A stretch of 64,000 bases of DNA, from positions 58,286 through 122,285 of the forward strand of contig QNGE01000977.1 in the NCBI GenBank assembly GCA_008508345.1. The letters are read 5' to 3'. The DNA is from Paragonimus westermani. Lineage: Eukaryota; Platyhelminthes; Trematoda; Plagiorchiida; Troglotrematidae. Positions within the stretch are counted from its first letter, which is position 1. The number at the start of each line of letters is the position of its first letter. A program made the translations under genes and the position numbers. Below are positions 21,660-35,015 of the stretch, piece after piece. The notes beneath the pieces were generated by a model. It was not told where the DNA came from and made no database searches. It saw nothing but the letters and a program-made list of their open reading frames with translations.

Positions 21660-23888
21660 AGTAGCACTGGTTAGAGACTTGAACGCTGAAGTAGGCAGGA
21701 TAAGTGCTGACGAGTGTGACTCAGGTGACTCACTCTTGCGGTATTCCTCAAACAAACAACAGTGAAGGCTTTTTGAGTCTCTCTAGTGATAGCGATCTGT
21801 TTCTGGCAAGTACTAATTTCCGACGTCCTATTCGTCGATGCGTTATCGGCGACCTTCAACATCAATTCAGTCTTGAACGCAGATTGACCGCATTACCGTC
21901 AGCTATCGGTAGCGTGGCTGCTTCTAAAATTATTTATCCATATGGGGCATTTGTGTGGATTCCAGTCATACTGTGATGCGCCAAATTTGCTGCACGTTTT
22001 GGTAGGAGACCACTTCGCTGCCAACCACAAATTAGCTTATCTAAACTCACAGGGGCACAGACTCACTATATATACCAAGGCGTGCCTGCCCCTAGTCCAG
22101 GACGCGACTGCCAGATGAGATTGAAGCATACTGGACAAATTCGGCTTACAACACATAAGCATGTTAATACTGCTCCTTCAGGTGTCAATAGCTAGATCTC
22201 TGTGCGGTCAGTGTGAACTCTTGATGCTCACCGGGATATTCCATCCAGCAGCAGGTACAATCCTATCCGTGAGTCTTCTCGCTTAAAGCACGGGAAGCGA
22301 CTACGAGAGGATCGCGAGGTCAAGTGGACGCAACTTGCTATCGAGGTCGAACGGGCTGGTGTTTCTGGAAGCTCTGGAAAACTTATCCATCCCATCTGGG
22401 CAACAGGTTGCAGGAAGCCGGGTGTGAACAAGGTAGTCTGCGAAGCCAGTGCAGAACCTACGCACAAACTGGGGTGAACATGTTTGTTAGAATGCGCAAA
22501 TCTTAACCGCAGATCTCAAATCTGAAGTCAGATTTGGGATACAGTGTTCCCAAAGGCTCGGAATGCTGATTCGGACACCAGCCAGCCAATCAGATTGCCT
22601 GGGGCACCTCCAGAAGACAACGAAAAATTTTTTCCCCAGTGACATTTTTAACGGAAAAATACAGCAGTTGTACAGCAATTTGCGCGGGGTGAATAAACTG
22701 GTTTTTTTCTCGTTCCCTTTCTTCCTGGCTGGAATGGTTTGTGATTTTTGGGATTTGAAAATCTCGCTTGCTTATTGACAGGGTGGCTTTTCTTTATGAA
22801 AGTTTCCTTCACCGTTAGTTTTTTTGCGGCTGTAACAACTTTTAACATCAGTCATACTGGAAGTCCACGCCACTGACTACACTTTCGGACTCTGTCTGTG
22901 CTCAATGGTCTGTTCACGTCTCTCTGCCCTCGAAAACAGAAGACTGGCTTGGAAGCAATTTTCTGAAAAGTCGAAATGCACCCAACCTAAATGCACCCTC
23001 TCCTGCCCTTTTCGTAGATGAGGGATCAGCTTTGGCTGAGGAAATGATGGCTGTGCTTTCGAAACTCCGGATCAGTGAATTCATCCCAAATGACTGGGAT
23101 CGGAATGGTATCTTTTTTTAAAAAGCGCTCACACATTTCATGTACAAATCATTGAGGGATTAGCCTGATTCATTCTGCGTCGAATTTGCCTGTGGCCACT
23201 GTAATTCGTGGATTAATCAACACACGCACACGACTTATCCTTAAGGATCTGGCTGGGTTTCGCCTTAGTCGTGGTTCTACTGATCCCGTATTCACAGACT
23301 TGGAGTATGCAGACGATATCTTCATAAGCTGTGGGGGTTCGCAGGCAGCCCAGAACACCTTGAACAAGTTATAGGCTTCAGTTTATCAGTTTGGTGCGGT
23401 CTTTGCATCTGTTAAGTGCAATCTGCTGCTGCAAGATTTGCAGGGAGGCGCGCCTGCTCTCACCCTTAATGGTGAGCCTTTGTGAGTGGTTGAGAATATC
23501 ACGTACACTGGGAGTTGTATCAACGCCGGTGGAGCATCTGATCCGTTCACAAGTCGCATGGCAAATTCTCGGATGGTGTTTGCCAACGTACGCCATCTGT
23601 GGCTTCGGCATAGTCTGTATTCCTGTGAAAGGCCAAGTATACAGTAACACTCTGTGGGCAGTCCTGTTGTACGGCTCCCAAACCTGGTCCATTCGCACGT
23701 AGGATGTCCATGAAGTGTTGGTTTTCGACCGTCGGTGTGAGTGCGTTGAGTATCTAGACTGATGTGTTTGTGCGTATGCTATCCCCTTCTGTCATTGACC
23801 TAGTGCGTGTGTGCCTCATTTCTGATTGACTGTGTGATCGGCTAGTCAATACGTTCGATGCACATGTTGCTGTTGCTTTCACTTTGCA

Positions 23889-23890
<2 letters not shown>
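21660..23890 (+). mobile_element. second LINE (RTE-like), decayed, with internal deletion
   Basis: The endonuclease end is at 21670-22000 (RDLNAEVGRISADE, SDSDLFLASTNFRR, TQIDRITVSYRWRGC in shifting frames). A linker at 22320-22480 has GSSGKLIHPI and KPGVNKVVCEAS words. RT follows with ALAEEMMAVLSKL near 23040, a GISLIHSASNLPVATVIRG-like stretch near 23165-23215, LAGFRLSRGSTDPVF directly followed by LEYADDIFI near 23300, and thumb words (ANVRHLWLRH; VLLYGSQTWSIRT) to about 23700. The region normally lying between GFR-GRG-D and Y-ADD is absent, so several hundred bases of RT are deleted. A 3' UTR leads into a TA tract, as in RTE elements, which end in simple repeats. Confidence 0.82.

Positions 23891-23933
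<43 letters not shown>
23891..23933. repeat. (TA)21 microsatellite at LINE 3' end
   Basis: Uninterrupted TA dinucleotides directly follow the decayed + strand LINE. Position and type fit the simple-repeat tail of an RTE-like element that later expanded. Confidence 0.95.
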
Positions 23934-23937
<4 letters not shown>

Positions 23938-24099
23938 CGAGTTACTTTAAACAATGCCTGTTTTCCTTCCTGTGTTGTGACACATTTCCCACTTCATGTG
24001 GTTTTTAAAGTAATCGACAAAGGGGACACACTGAGTAGTGAACGTTTTGTTGTGACGTTTCAAATCCACACTAGCATCCGTTATCAAACAAACGTATAT

Positions 24100-24178
24100 T
24101 TTCAACTTGAACATCACTCACATTTGAACGCAGCCTTCGCATTCAGATAGACTTTCCAGCCACCTTCTTTCGAAAGGA
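24100..24178 (-). repeat. truncated hammerhead-repeat copy (3' part)
   Basis: On + it reads GAACATCACTCACATTTGAA, CGCAGCCTTCGCATTCAGATAG and ACTTTCCAGCC, matching the inverted piece at 3569-3625. It continues into CCTTCTTTCGAAAGGA, which matches the segment between stem I and the tail of the copy at 51092-51110. The ribozyme core itself is absent. Confidence 0.7.
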
Positions 24179-27100
24179 TATGTTTTTAATTTCACAATGT
24201 GCTAGGCCCAGAAGCTTGTTGCCTGTGTCGGTTCACCAGGATAAGTCACCTGATTCTGTTGCTCCTACACGTAGACCATTAATGGTCTCATCACTGATGT
24301 CCATTACGTCAACCCCATTAAAAAGTCCCGATCGCATGCTTCTTGATCAGAGTTAATTAGACCACTTTGCCGTTACCTTCTCTCAATGTAATCTGAAAAC
24401 CACAGAATTAACCAGTGGATCTGGCCTACCGTCACTCGTGTGACTACTCATCCGTGTCAAGTAGTGTACCGGTCAGCCAGATCTCCGCAGACATCATAAT
24501 TCCCTGTCCGATCGTGGATGCGGGCTTCTGAGAGGGAAACCATGAAGACTTGCGCTTCTGTTCCGAAGCGAATCAGAAGATCTGTCTGTCTGAATGCAAA
24601 TGTTTTCAGATTATAAGGGCCTTAACAGAACCATTGGGATAGGTGGGGTTCTGCTCCGAAAGTTCTGACCCCAGTTACCACAGTTTTACATTCTGTGCCC
24701 CTGATACGTCCTGATAATTGACGGCAGTGCGTCTGTATCCAACGCACGTTTGACGGTCACACTACCATACGAAAAGTAAGTTCTGGTTTTCCCGCGAAAA
24801 AAGTGGAAGAGGGATGGGACCAAGTTCAGAGCAACCTCTGTGTCTAAACTCAAATAATCAACGTCAGCATGTCTCCGTCTTGCAGACAAATTTTAGAGCT
24901 GTAAGCGAAAATAGGACGACATGTGTCAACCAAGCCTCTTGTAAATTTTTACTACCGCGTTTCATTATTTGCTGCTGCTACACAGACAACTCATCATCAT
25001 TATAGACAACAATGCATCGGTGGTTCGCGTTGATACCTAACTGCCACACAGCCATGAAGTAAAATGCAAGCCGTTGTTAGGAGAAGAAGAGAGAAAGAGG
25101 GGGGCACCTAACTACTAAAAACAACAGTGTCTATATTCAAACTCTCAACACCAAGGCAACTACAGCTTAAAAATAAACACTAATGTTAACTGTATCTTGA
25201 AAGATGAGGGTATGGCAAATGGTGAGAGTTCCTGTTTCATAAGCTAGAACAGTGTTTTGCAGTGTTGACCATTTTTGACATCAAAATAGTGTCTTGCGTA
25301 AACCGACTGACTTCGTTTATGGGACTGCAGTCTGAATAGTTCTACTTCACAGCCGCGAGGATACCATGCGTGCTTAAGTATTTGACCGGCTATATTTGCG
25401 TTCATTCACACACTAAGCAGTCAGTGAGTTAGAGGATGAGTGTCCGGCCGTTAGGATCGATCAAGTTCGATACCTGATGTGTTCATCCATCGTCTATCAA
25501 TTCTTGCGCTCTTTACTTACCCCCAGTTGAGTGGCATAAGGTACGAGGTGGCTAACTGATAACTTCGCAAATAGGGATGAAATTAGCCACTATTGAATTC
25601 GGAACGGTAGGTCACGTCCTTTAGCTGCAAACGTTACGGTTGTGACGGTCAACCAGGCCCGAAAATCATCGATGTTGAAAGGTAAAATCGTTAGAAACCT
25701 ATTTTATGGGCGTTTTTTTACTCTCGTCCGCACCTTGGCTGTTTGTTTGGAAGGTGTAGGTGCCCTGATGTTGACTATTTGAGTTCAGAAAATTATGTCC
25801 GTCCATTTCATTTTCTTTACAATCTCCATAGGGGTTGTTCTTGTGATAGGCGTATTGCAGCTATACAACAGTGCGAAATTCTAGTGTGTTACTGTCGGTA
25901 GTGAATTCGTGTCAACAAATTCTACCTATCGAATCACACGACCAGTGACCATCATTAATTTATTGTTCGACTTTGATCGTGGATTTTACAGTCATTTTTC
26001 TTTACGATTGATTCATTCAGCTGTCCTTCGGGGCACCCTTATTTGGCTTCCGTCTTAACCTATGCTGCTGTTGATTTGTTGCACTTCTTAAAATATTCCC
26101 AAACTGTCTATCCCAATCCAATTGTATCTTGGACCTCAATGTTGGTCTCATTTAACCTGTAGCACAGTTGGCACAAACCACCCGAAGCATTTCTGTACAG
26201 TTTAGGTCTTTACATTTAGTACACGAACTGATCACAGTTAAATATGTAACTTCTCCTTCGTCGTATAATTGATCGGCTAGTCTGAGGTCCCTCCGTCTTA
26301 TTGCCTGTTTTGCCAGGGAGTAATTAACAGCAGATCATCATACCTTCTTCTTGTCATGGTCTTCCAGTGTGGTGTTAGGCGTGCGTGAGTAAAAATCAGA
26401 ATTGATCGAGCTGTTCATAAACTCGTTCAATCCAAGTGACCTCGTGATTTGCAGTGCCCACAACTAGATGAAGCGATTTAAGGTAATATGCTCACAATTG
26501 CCAATCCACGACAAGTGAACTGCTAGGAGGTAAGTGCTCCTAACATGCTTGATCTTCAGTCTCTAGAAAAGTCGATACGAGTGGATATCTGTTCAACCAT
26601 CTGTTTTGACAGCCAGCGCAACCACGAACCATTCTCAGCCAAAAAAGCTTATTCTGTCTTATTCAATTGTTCGGTCGGGTGTTACTGTGTTTGGGTGACC
26701 TATCACTTGTTCAACTTACTGGAACAGTAGGCCGTTCAGTTCGGATTATTCGTCAAGTTTTGTCGTCTGGAACTATTTGTAGGCTCCCTACTACTTCAAC
26801 TACCTTCAAATTCATCACGTAGCAAAACCCATTGTGACTCGTCCTCAAACAAGTTTATTGGAAGTATTAAACGGTACTGTCCGTACGCTATCGAGAGTGA
26901 AACGTCGTAATACACACGGCCAGCCTCATTCGTATCAAACATGACACTGAATCTGATCGTTTCGTTTATAAGAGATCAACGTATGCATTTGTTCAAACTC
27001 CGTGATAAATGAACAGATGCTTCACACCCACTGTGACGCCAAATGGAATTGTTGGTGCTGACCTTAACACGAGTCCTTCCAGGCCATCTTGACTGTGCGT

Positions 27101-27720
27101 TATCCCAGGCTGAACCATAGTCGCATCAGGTCTAGTGGGCAGTCTGGTTGGGTGGTTGTCCCCCTACCGTTTGTTGACAGGGCTAAGGTGGGCCATATAC
27201 ATGCGGTTGCCTTTGCAATGGAGGCTCGTCACTGTCCACTCCACGATGCCACATCGTATGCACTTCACAAAGTTGCGTCTACGGTGCAGTTTACCTGAAA
27301 GGGGGGACCAGAAGAAACAATCCGCGCCTGATCACCCGAGTGGTGGTCATGTTATGCAGTGAACAAACGATTTTCATTATCCAAGAGGGTATGAATTCTG
27401 GAGTGTTTATGCCAGCCTAAAGCTATGGTATGGAAGTTGCTTAGAGGTATCGTGAAGATCCATTCAGTACGTTTTAACAAGTGATCCCCTCATCACCGAC
27501 GCCATCGATGCCAGCGCCTCTGTGATACACGGAAATTTGAAGATGGATCAAAAGTGTAAAATCGTGTATGAAACCGCATGTGATTGATTCATGAAAATGC
27601 GTTTTATTGTGCACATTAGCGAATAGGTATATCGAATTTATCACTGACTCAGGCTGCATATCGACAGCAGGAAGTACTAATGTGACGCTTAACAAGTAGT
27701 GTTTAATTTACCGTTTTTTT
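24179..27720. other. no gene identified; probable old repeats
   Basis: Mixed sequence with short open frames only. The stretch 27090-27360 is richer in G and C than its surroundings and may be a transposon fragment, but no motif is recognisable. A single ambiguous base (N) lies at 27721 within a T run. Confidence 0.4.
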
Positions 27721-27721
27721 N

Positions 27722-27985
27722 CGCCATTGACCTCACATTAGGCACGACCGGATTATCACATCTGAACGCTCAACCATTCTGGCTTGTGAGCACTGATCAG
27801 GTTGCCCGATCTTCTCGAGTGGAGACACAGTAACTGTTCTGTTAACTCCAATCGATAACCCAAACTTTAAAATAAACCAAATCCCCGACTACTTATCAGT
27901 AATCTAAAATATCATCTTGCTGGTGTGATGAGATCAGTGACTTCGACCTGTCTCGGAAGTCCTAATCGCGGGATTGTCGTTCCAC
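27722..27985. repeat. hammerhead-repeat copy with an internal inversion, no ribozyme
   Basis: The left part, 27722-27858, is the unit in - orientation (GACCTCACATTAGGCACGAC, GATCAGGTTGCCCGATC, GTTAACTCCAATCGATAACC). The right part, 27876-27985, is in + orientation (CCAAATCCCCGACTACTTATC, GAAGTCCTAATCGCGGGAT). The same two halves in opposite orientation recur at 50757-51200. The hammerhead segment is missing. Confidence 0.75.
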
Positions 27986-28517
27986 TCAAAGACACTCAGT
28001 TAATTCCTCTCCTGTCTCCAGAGCTGTGAATGTGTGAAAAGATTATATTCATCTCTTGCGGTGCACATCGCGCACTACTGACTTGAATTTTGAGGGATCA
28101 AATGGCACATGTTGTTTGTCATTTATGCCGTCCTCATCAACATGGTTCGTTCAGTTATACCGCGGATTTTTCAATGATTACAACTTGATGGAGATCTCGG
28201 CTGAGCATATCCTCTGAATGTTTAGTAACTCCACAGTTATCCAGGACTCGCTTTTTTAGTACGATTAGCTACAACCTGTAATTTCATCAGCGTGTGTCAC
28301 GCTTGGATGCGTAACCAACACTTTACAAACAATGGTTACTGATAGGTGGCCAATACAAACAGCTGATCACAGCTTTGGCAGTCTCATAGGCTGCTGGTCC
28401 TGTTTCTTTGGAAAGGAAAAACACTCCCAAATTGGACCGAAATTCGAACTCTGACGACCTCGTGAAGAAATCGCATTGACTGCCGTATTATCAGCCTCAT
28501 TTTAGACGCGATCGAAT

Positions 28518-28563
<46 letters not shown>

Positions 28564-29980
28564 AGTTGCCTTCGTTTATCGGCAAAGCACAGGTTGCCTG
28601 TTCGCTTCTCGAGGAGGCGGTAACTTCTATGTTAGCTCCAACAGGTCAGTCAACACGGCTGTTCCATGAGAAGGTGAACGGGAGTCCAAATTCCGGGCCT
28701 AAAAAAGATAGGCGTTGCTAGTGTTTATCTAACTAGTCAGCTTGGGCGTTGTGTCGTTATAGCACGAACGCTTTCAAGACCTTCGTCCAGGTTGGTAATG
28801 TTGTCTGCCACAACATTTTTGGGGAGGTCAGCTAGTATAGTCGAACTAACAATAGGTCCTGCGGTTCGTGAGGCTGTCCTGTACCCAATCGGCCCGATGG
28901 TAAGCCAACAACGTGCCCAGTCTCGAAACAATATTTGTGTTATCCGATCGCTTGCTATTAGCATGTGTTTGCCTTGGGTTGGTTTGGCCGACACAAATGT
29001 TAGGTCACCAACTCATTCAATACTACCACTCTACTGTCCAGCAAATGCGTGATAAATTGAAAATTTATTGGTAACCCGTTGGCATATGAAATGTATTGCA
29101 CTTCCTCTGAAACAGTGGGACTGAGATCCCTGCCAACTGCTGATTAAATTACTACAGCGACCTGGGGGCAGCAAATTGCCCACGAAATCAAATGTAATTT
29201 CACACTCAGTCTCTTTTGCCGCATCACATCAGAGGCTTAATAGACACCACTTTGACATCCGCAAAAGCCGTGGGAATCCGGTTTCGAACTGCAGTGTGTG
29301 TGTATATATACAAAAGGCTGCCTGCAGCGTCACACTAATCGGCGCTGCAATCCTAAGCTGGACTTGTGACACCACGTAAAATGGTCCTCCACCTTTTGGC
29401 CTTAAATGGTGTTCACAGACACTAAAATATACGTTTATGTACTGAATTATTCAACTTTTGTCTTGGGCCAACAGCAGCACTCCGGTTGAAGAAACTATGA
29501 CACTGACCATACATCAGCACTTGAGGTTGCCACAGTTAGAAGCGTTGAGAGCTATCGTGTAACAAAAGTGTCCATCACCTAGAAGAAGCGATATGTTCAT
29601 ATCAAAGTGCTGATAGTAGGCTTGAGTGAAACCACGTGTACAGAACAGGCAGGTGGAAACGAGGGGTAGCAGCCGGAACTCCTAAGGAGCTGAAATGAAA
29701 AGGTTAAACGTTGGATGTCTCAGGAGCTGTTCACTCCGAAAAATCTTCTATATGGAAAGTATAGCGTTCGGTAATGATGGTGTACAGACCGGATCAAAAG
29801 GTTGTACGCCTAAGCTGTAGGGTTTTATGTAAACGTACACACCCGGATCTTGCAGGAGTATCTACGACTACCAACATGTATATATACCTGAGCATTCCAA
29901 GTCATGAGAACACGACGTGGACGCTGACAATGTGCAGGCCTGGATCGACTCTGTTAAACCAGAACAGTCTAATGTTGAAA
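27986..29980. other. no gene identified; contains a TA tract
   Basis: A box B-like ATTCGAACTCTGAC lies near 28450 and a TA microsatellite follows it at 28521. Overlapping 85-86-codon frames on both strands at 28737-29052 show no known motif. Nothing else is supported. Confidence 0.4.
28521..28558. repeat. (TA)19 microsatellite
   Basis: Uninterrupted TA dinucleotides. It may be the tail of a SINE- or LINE-like fragment, given the box B-like sequence about 70 bases upstream, but no coding remnant is visible. Confidence 0.95.
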
Positions 29981-30064
29981 GTCGCAATATTTTCCCCAAA
30001 GAGGTTTGTGAAGTCCACTCAGAGTGGTCCTAGAACCGATATTCTAAAACGTAATGATGCATAA

Positions 30065-30800
30065 TTTGAAACGGTGTTCCGTTCAACAACTTCATCAGTG
30101 CAGAAAGAAGACATGTTGCGTTATGTTAACATTTAGTTTACTCTCGTCAATCGCAAACGCAAAATATGCAGGTTACATACGACAGACAAACAGAGGTAGA
30201 CAGGATACGAACACGCATACACCCACACCAAATATTGTCATCAACGCCACGGCAGCCCGATGGGTTACTTCAACCACGTTATTCTCTCTGTCTCGCACGT
30301 TATCTACCAGTCTACTTGCGGTTGTGACGCTTACGTGGGCAGAACAGAGACAACTATCTCAGCGAGTGGCACAACACGTCCCGAAGTGGTTAAAACAACC
30401 GATGACACAGCAACCTCAAACCGGTAAGTCCGCATTATTGATCGCTGGACACCTCATGACACCAAATTGAAGGGAGTAAACGAAATGTTAACACCTCGGG
30501 ACACATGCCTTCTATAGTTATCGATCACTTAGATCATTCAAAATATTGTTACGCCATCAGAACCTGAAGCTACTGGCCATCAGCGAAGGTATGTTGATCA
30601 GGGATCACCCATCGGCGTTATGTGCACAAAAGTGGCTGAAGTAACCCATCGGGTTGCCGTGGCGTTGATGGCCTAATGTCTTGTTCATATTCTGTCTACC
30701 TCTGTCTGTTGTATGTAAGTTGCATGTTTTACGTTTGTGAATGGCGAGAGCAAACGAAATGTTAACTTATCGCAACATGTCTTCTTTCTGCACCGACTAA
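30065..30800 (+). mobile_element. Penelope-like element fragment with GIY-YIG domain between inverted repeats
   Basis: The left arm at 30065-30278 and right arm at 30606-30795 are inverted copies of one repeat. Both contain GAAAGAAGACATGTTGC or its complement, and CAACGCCACGGCA-CCCGATGGGTTACTTCA or its complement. Between them, 30295-30475 encodes a GIY-YIG endonuclease remnant: CGCDAYVGRTE, then after a one-base shift RQLSQRV-HVPKWLKQ. Penelope-like elements carry exactly this C-terminal nuclease, and their terminal repeats may be inverted. A third copy of the arm lies at 63735-63990. No RT is present here. Confidence 0.72.
30295..30475 (+). pseudogene. GIY-YIG endonuclease remnant of a Penelope-like element
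   Basis: The AYVGRT motif stands for the YIG half of the GIY-YIG signature, and the Cys-Gly-Cys before it is usual in Penelope-like nucleases. The downstream helix (RQLSQRVAQHVPKWL) is in another frame, so at least one frameshift separates them. The product would nick DNA during integration if intact. Confidence 0.75.
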
Positions 30801-33800
30801 TATGCATAGTTTGGCGGGCACTGAGAAACTGGTCGAAAATCTTCAGATTTATTGCTGTGATACAAAGGCGGTACAAACGCATTAATCTGAAAGTACTTGG
30901 AATTTCACCTAGTACATTTTGATTAATAGTTCCACTCCGACTGAATTCTCGCATACGAAGATATCCGACATAATTCTTCCGGAAACATCTTACTACACAA
31001 CGATATGTAGCACATATTCAAGCCATGTGAGTAAGTTCAGCCTTGAATTTCTGCCCACACAAACAAAACTGTTTGAATTCTATGTGCTGTCATTTTGTGA
31101 TGACCACCAAACAGCTGAAAATAAAGTCAATCCGCACCTGTTCCATTCGTTACGGTTTGCCTCACAATCGGAGAACGAGACTATTCGTGGGTCGATAAGC
31201 ACATACCGGACGTTTATGTTCGTGTGTGCGAACGATCGAGACCAACTGCTACTGCGGATCGAAAAGCGCTCGTATGTAGATTAGCCAGGCCGATGACACT
31301 GTTAGCACGGTGCGAGACGGCGAATAGATCTTTTGAGCTTAAAGCTCGTCGATTTTGGAATTCACCGTAACTATAGAGTACTGGGTCATAGTTGAACAGA
31401 TGCGGTGAAAGTCCAATATCCGTTCTGAACTCACTGATTGGCTATCGTTCAACTGAGAACTGATGTTCGTGTGACCATAAACGTTGGCTTATTTATAGAA
31501 GTATTGCACCAAACGGTAAAGCACAGTGTAACACAACAGAAGCAACTGGTGTTACGTTTGGCAGACACCTAGAAAAATCGGTTCGTGGCGCATTCTACAC
31601 AGCCTGCTATTGCGGTGGACCTACGTGTCAATACAAAAATCGAAAGTGACAAGTGTATGGGCCACGACTATTTTGTCTTGTATTGGATCGAATTCACGGT
31701 TAGGACCGGATCCAGTTCCGATACATGGGCGGTTGAGTGACATACATATAACGTGGCAAAAGAAGTGAGATGTCAAAAAGTTCCACAGTCACACCACAAT
31801 TTTCAATCGTACGGCAGGTCGTCTCATTTGCATGTATATCACAAAAAGTGGGATTTAGTGAACGACTCTGCAAGCTATTAAACAATGACAACTGATAACC
31901 GTGTGCGACTTTTAGTCAGGCATAATTCTACTTTCCATGGGGTTCAATTTGATGGAGAGCACAAGAATACGGTTATTTTGGTTGAATATTGACAAACAGC
32001 GCCCAACTATGAACGATTACTTCGCGCTCTTGAGACGAACGTATCGTTAGGTACGTGTATATAATCAGTTTGAAGTATTCACAGTATATCCCACTGCACT
32101 TAAAAGAAGATCGACACCATGGGAGAGCGATTTGTAACCAGTCAACTGAATGTTACCAACCCCGAAGTTTGAACGGAAAATTAGAGAAACGCTTTTAATG
32201 ACGCTAGTAATCACAGACATGGACGCCCTTAAGCTTCTAACTCAATCGAATGTCTGTTAGATCGCTGCAGTAAGCGGGGTAATCAATTCATACAAGTATT
32301 CCGTATAGCCAAGAAGTTCACCAACGGTTGACAACCAATCAGGAAGAGAAACAGAGGCTTACGCGTTCACCTCGTGTTTGCTAATAAGACATCAATTCGC
32401 GGACAGAATGTATAACCTTTGCCAAGATATGGTCAAAATTTGTTTATTGACCATCATAAACGTTAGTCCGTTAACCATGTACGAGAATTAAACGCGCAGT
32501 AGTCGCACCCTGGCTCACAAACGATTGCTTGAAGGAATATTTCCGAAAACAACTCGATCCACAAGAAGACTGAACATAAGACCCTCTGAATGAGGTCCGA
32601 GAACCAGGTTAATAACAGACCTCCAAGTATATGGATAAATGTCATTTAAGCGGACAAAAATTTTGGTCACAGGTCTTAAGGCAATGTGTTATATCCTGAA
32701 AGCCTCAACGAATATGCTGACAGGGTTTAGCAAATGCTGCAAATAATGACTATGCATCACAATGTGCCACTAGTCTTGCTTAAACTGTCTGCCCGCAAAA
32801 ACAAAAGTGAGAACGCCATTAAGATTGAGGAGACACAGCTGAACGATTACTGACCACCAGAAAGGTGAACCACTGTCACTAACTCAGCCATGTATCCGTA
32901 ACAAGTTGACTATCACCCCCATCAGATTGTTGGCTTCAGAATGTGACGTTTCTCTTCTAGATGACCACAGTTGTTAACAACATCGACAAGAAGACGGTTC
33001 GGAAACGAACACCAAAACCAAACTACCCCATTTGGCCTGGAAACGATTGATTGTTCTGGGCATGTTTGAACCCTCACTTTAAAGTACTATCAGGATGAAC
33101 CAATAACCAGCAATGCTCAGTTTAACTAGCGCACCTAACTAGTAGGCTCACTATAGTTCACAAAATGAACTCAACACAAAGAAGTGCGAATTCCAGTAGG
33201 GCTGCAGGCTTGAAAAAAAGATGAAACTAGAACTCTGGATGAGCACGATCGAGTACACGAACCGTCAAAAACGGTCCCGTCACCTTATATGACTAAGTAT
33301 GTATTTCCCAGATGAGGATAAGTAGTTGTAAGTCACGATAATGACAAATATGTTCAAACGAACAAAAATTAGCTATCGCAAAGAGTTCGAGAGCTGAACC
33401 AGTTACCTGACACGAAACATTTTCCTGACAAATACGTTCAAAAATAAACTTTAATTGTAGCAGGCACGTCTAAGGAATTGACTGAATTTCGATAAAATAG
33501 GCAGAACATGATAGTTTGCGTACAGTAGGCTTATAGCGTTCAGAAAATAAGGCACAAACCACATTGCAATCGATGGCCGACTGGGATCGACGGATAGAGG
33601 AGTATATAGGTTGAACCCAGTTGGGCCAAGACAGGCAGTGATGTGGAAGGAGAATAATTGTGTTCAAAGGCCGCACACATTTCAGAGAACGAGGAACGAT
33701 GAGTTATGTAGAAAAAACAGCAACAGAAAAAACCAATGATTCACAAATAAAAATTACGAAATGCAAATACATAGTAAACTGTTGCAGATGAAGGGCGTAA

Positions 33801-35015
33801 GAGAAAAACAGTAATAAAAGCTGGTATAATATGCGGCATCAAAAAAAGAGCTGAGATGACGCATAAATAGGGGACGAAGGAGGAGGGCAAATCTGGCGTG
33901 ATTCAATGTCGGATTTTGTGTTCAGCTCAAACCTGACAATGTGCTGAAAGGCGCGAGTTAACGGTAGCGCATCTGAGGACTTATAGAATGATTGGCAGAC
34001 ATAAATACAACTTAGTGGCTACGTGCTATCGGCTGTAGGCAGAATGAAACGGTGACAATGTGGGGAGAGCAAGACGGTCATAATGACTTCCACTACACTC
34101 AGCATGTTTGTTCAAAGTTTTTAACAAGGTCAAAAACCCGCGATGTTCTGTTTTGTGTGGTGGTAGGAGTCTGTGGGGAAAAAACAGCAAGTAGAAGGCA
34201 TTAATACAAGCCTGTTTTATAGTTGAGATGACACGAGTACAGAACAAACGCCAACACAGACAATTAAATGGTGATGTTCGGTTCAAGTTCGCTGATCATT
34301 TTCTATCCAGAAAAGCGTGCACCGAACAGGACTGAATGACGCGGATTGGCAAACGATACTTATAACAAGGACAGATATACAAGAACAGGATTGAAACACG
34401 CGATTAAATGAACATATTGTACGAGTATCCTCCGCGGGATGTACAGAAATATTGGTATGATCGACGAGAGGGAGAGAGAGGAGTAGATGAAATTTGCAAC
34501 TATGTACCAATCAAATGTGTGTATCAGATTACTGACCAAGAATCCATTTGAGCATTTGATAAGTGTGATCATTTGTATAATTAATATTAACACATCCAAC
34601 CAGAGCTTGTACACAAATATTCCAACACGTGTTGTTTCTCGGTGTGAATCGCATTTTATTGACTTCAATAGCATCGTAAACAGCAAAAACAAGAACCCAG
34701 TTAGCCGCGCAAGCCAAACAGTTGTTCGCGCATCCCCAGTTCATAAGTTGTAGATGCGGAACGTGTATTTGGGTAGCCCGTTCGATAAATCGACTACGAT
34801 CGACAAGAAGCGGGTAAAAAATATTTATTCTCTTCACGGAATGTGGTGATGGCACAGATTGCATAAACGAAATGTAAATGGAATCAAGGTCGTCGGCCAG
34901 TATTGTGGAGTTAGCACACGGGTGGAAAGAGATGAATGAGAAAACCGCCAACACAAACCAGTCGCTGAGAGTGCTTGATGTGGAAAAAGATGAGATTAAA
35001 AAATGTGTGCCTTAC
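30801..35015. other. no gene identified
   Basis: From about 31 kb the + strand looks A-rich. A 121-codon + frame at 30919-31284 and - frames up to 141 codons (34529-34954) show no recognised motif or exon context. If the - strand gene extends this far, the stretch may be intron or 3' UTR. Confidence 0.4.

Noticed and set aside
21690..21730. CTGACGAGTGTGACTC as a hammerhead
   Set aside because: It lies in the LINE endonuclease coding remnant (ADECDS) and no GAAA follows.
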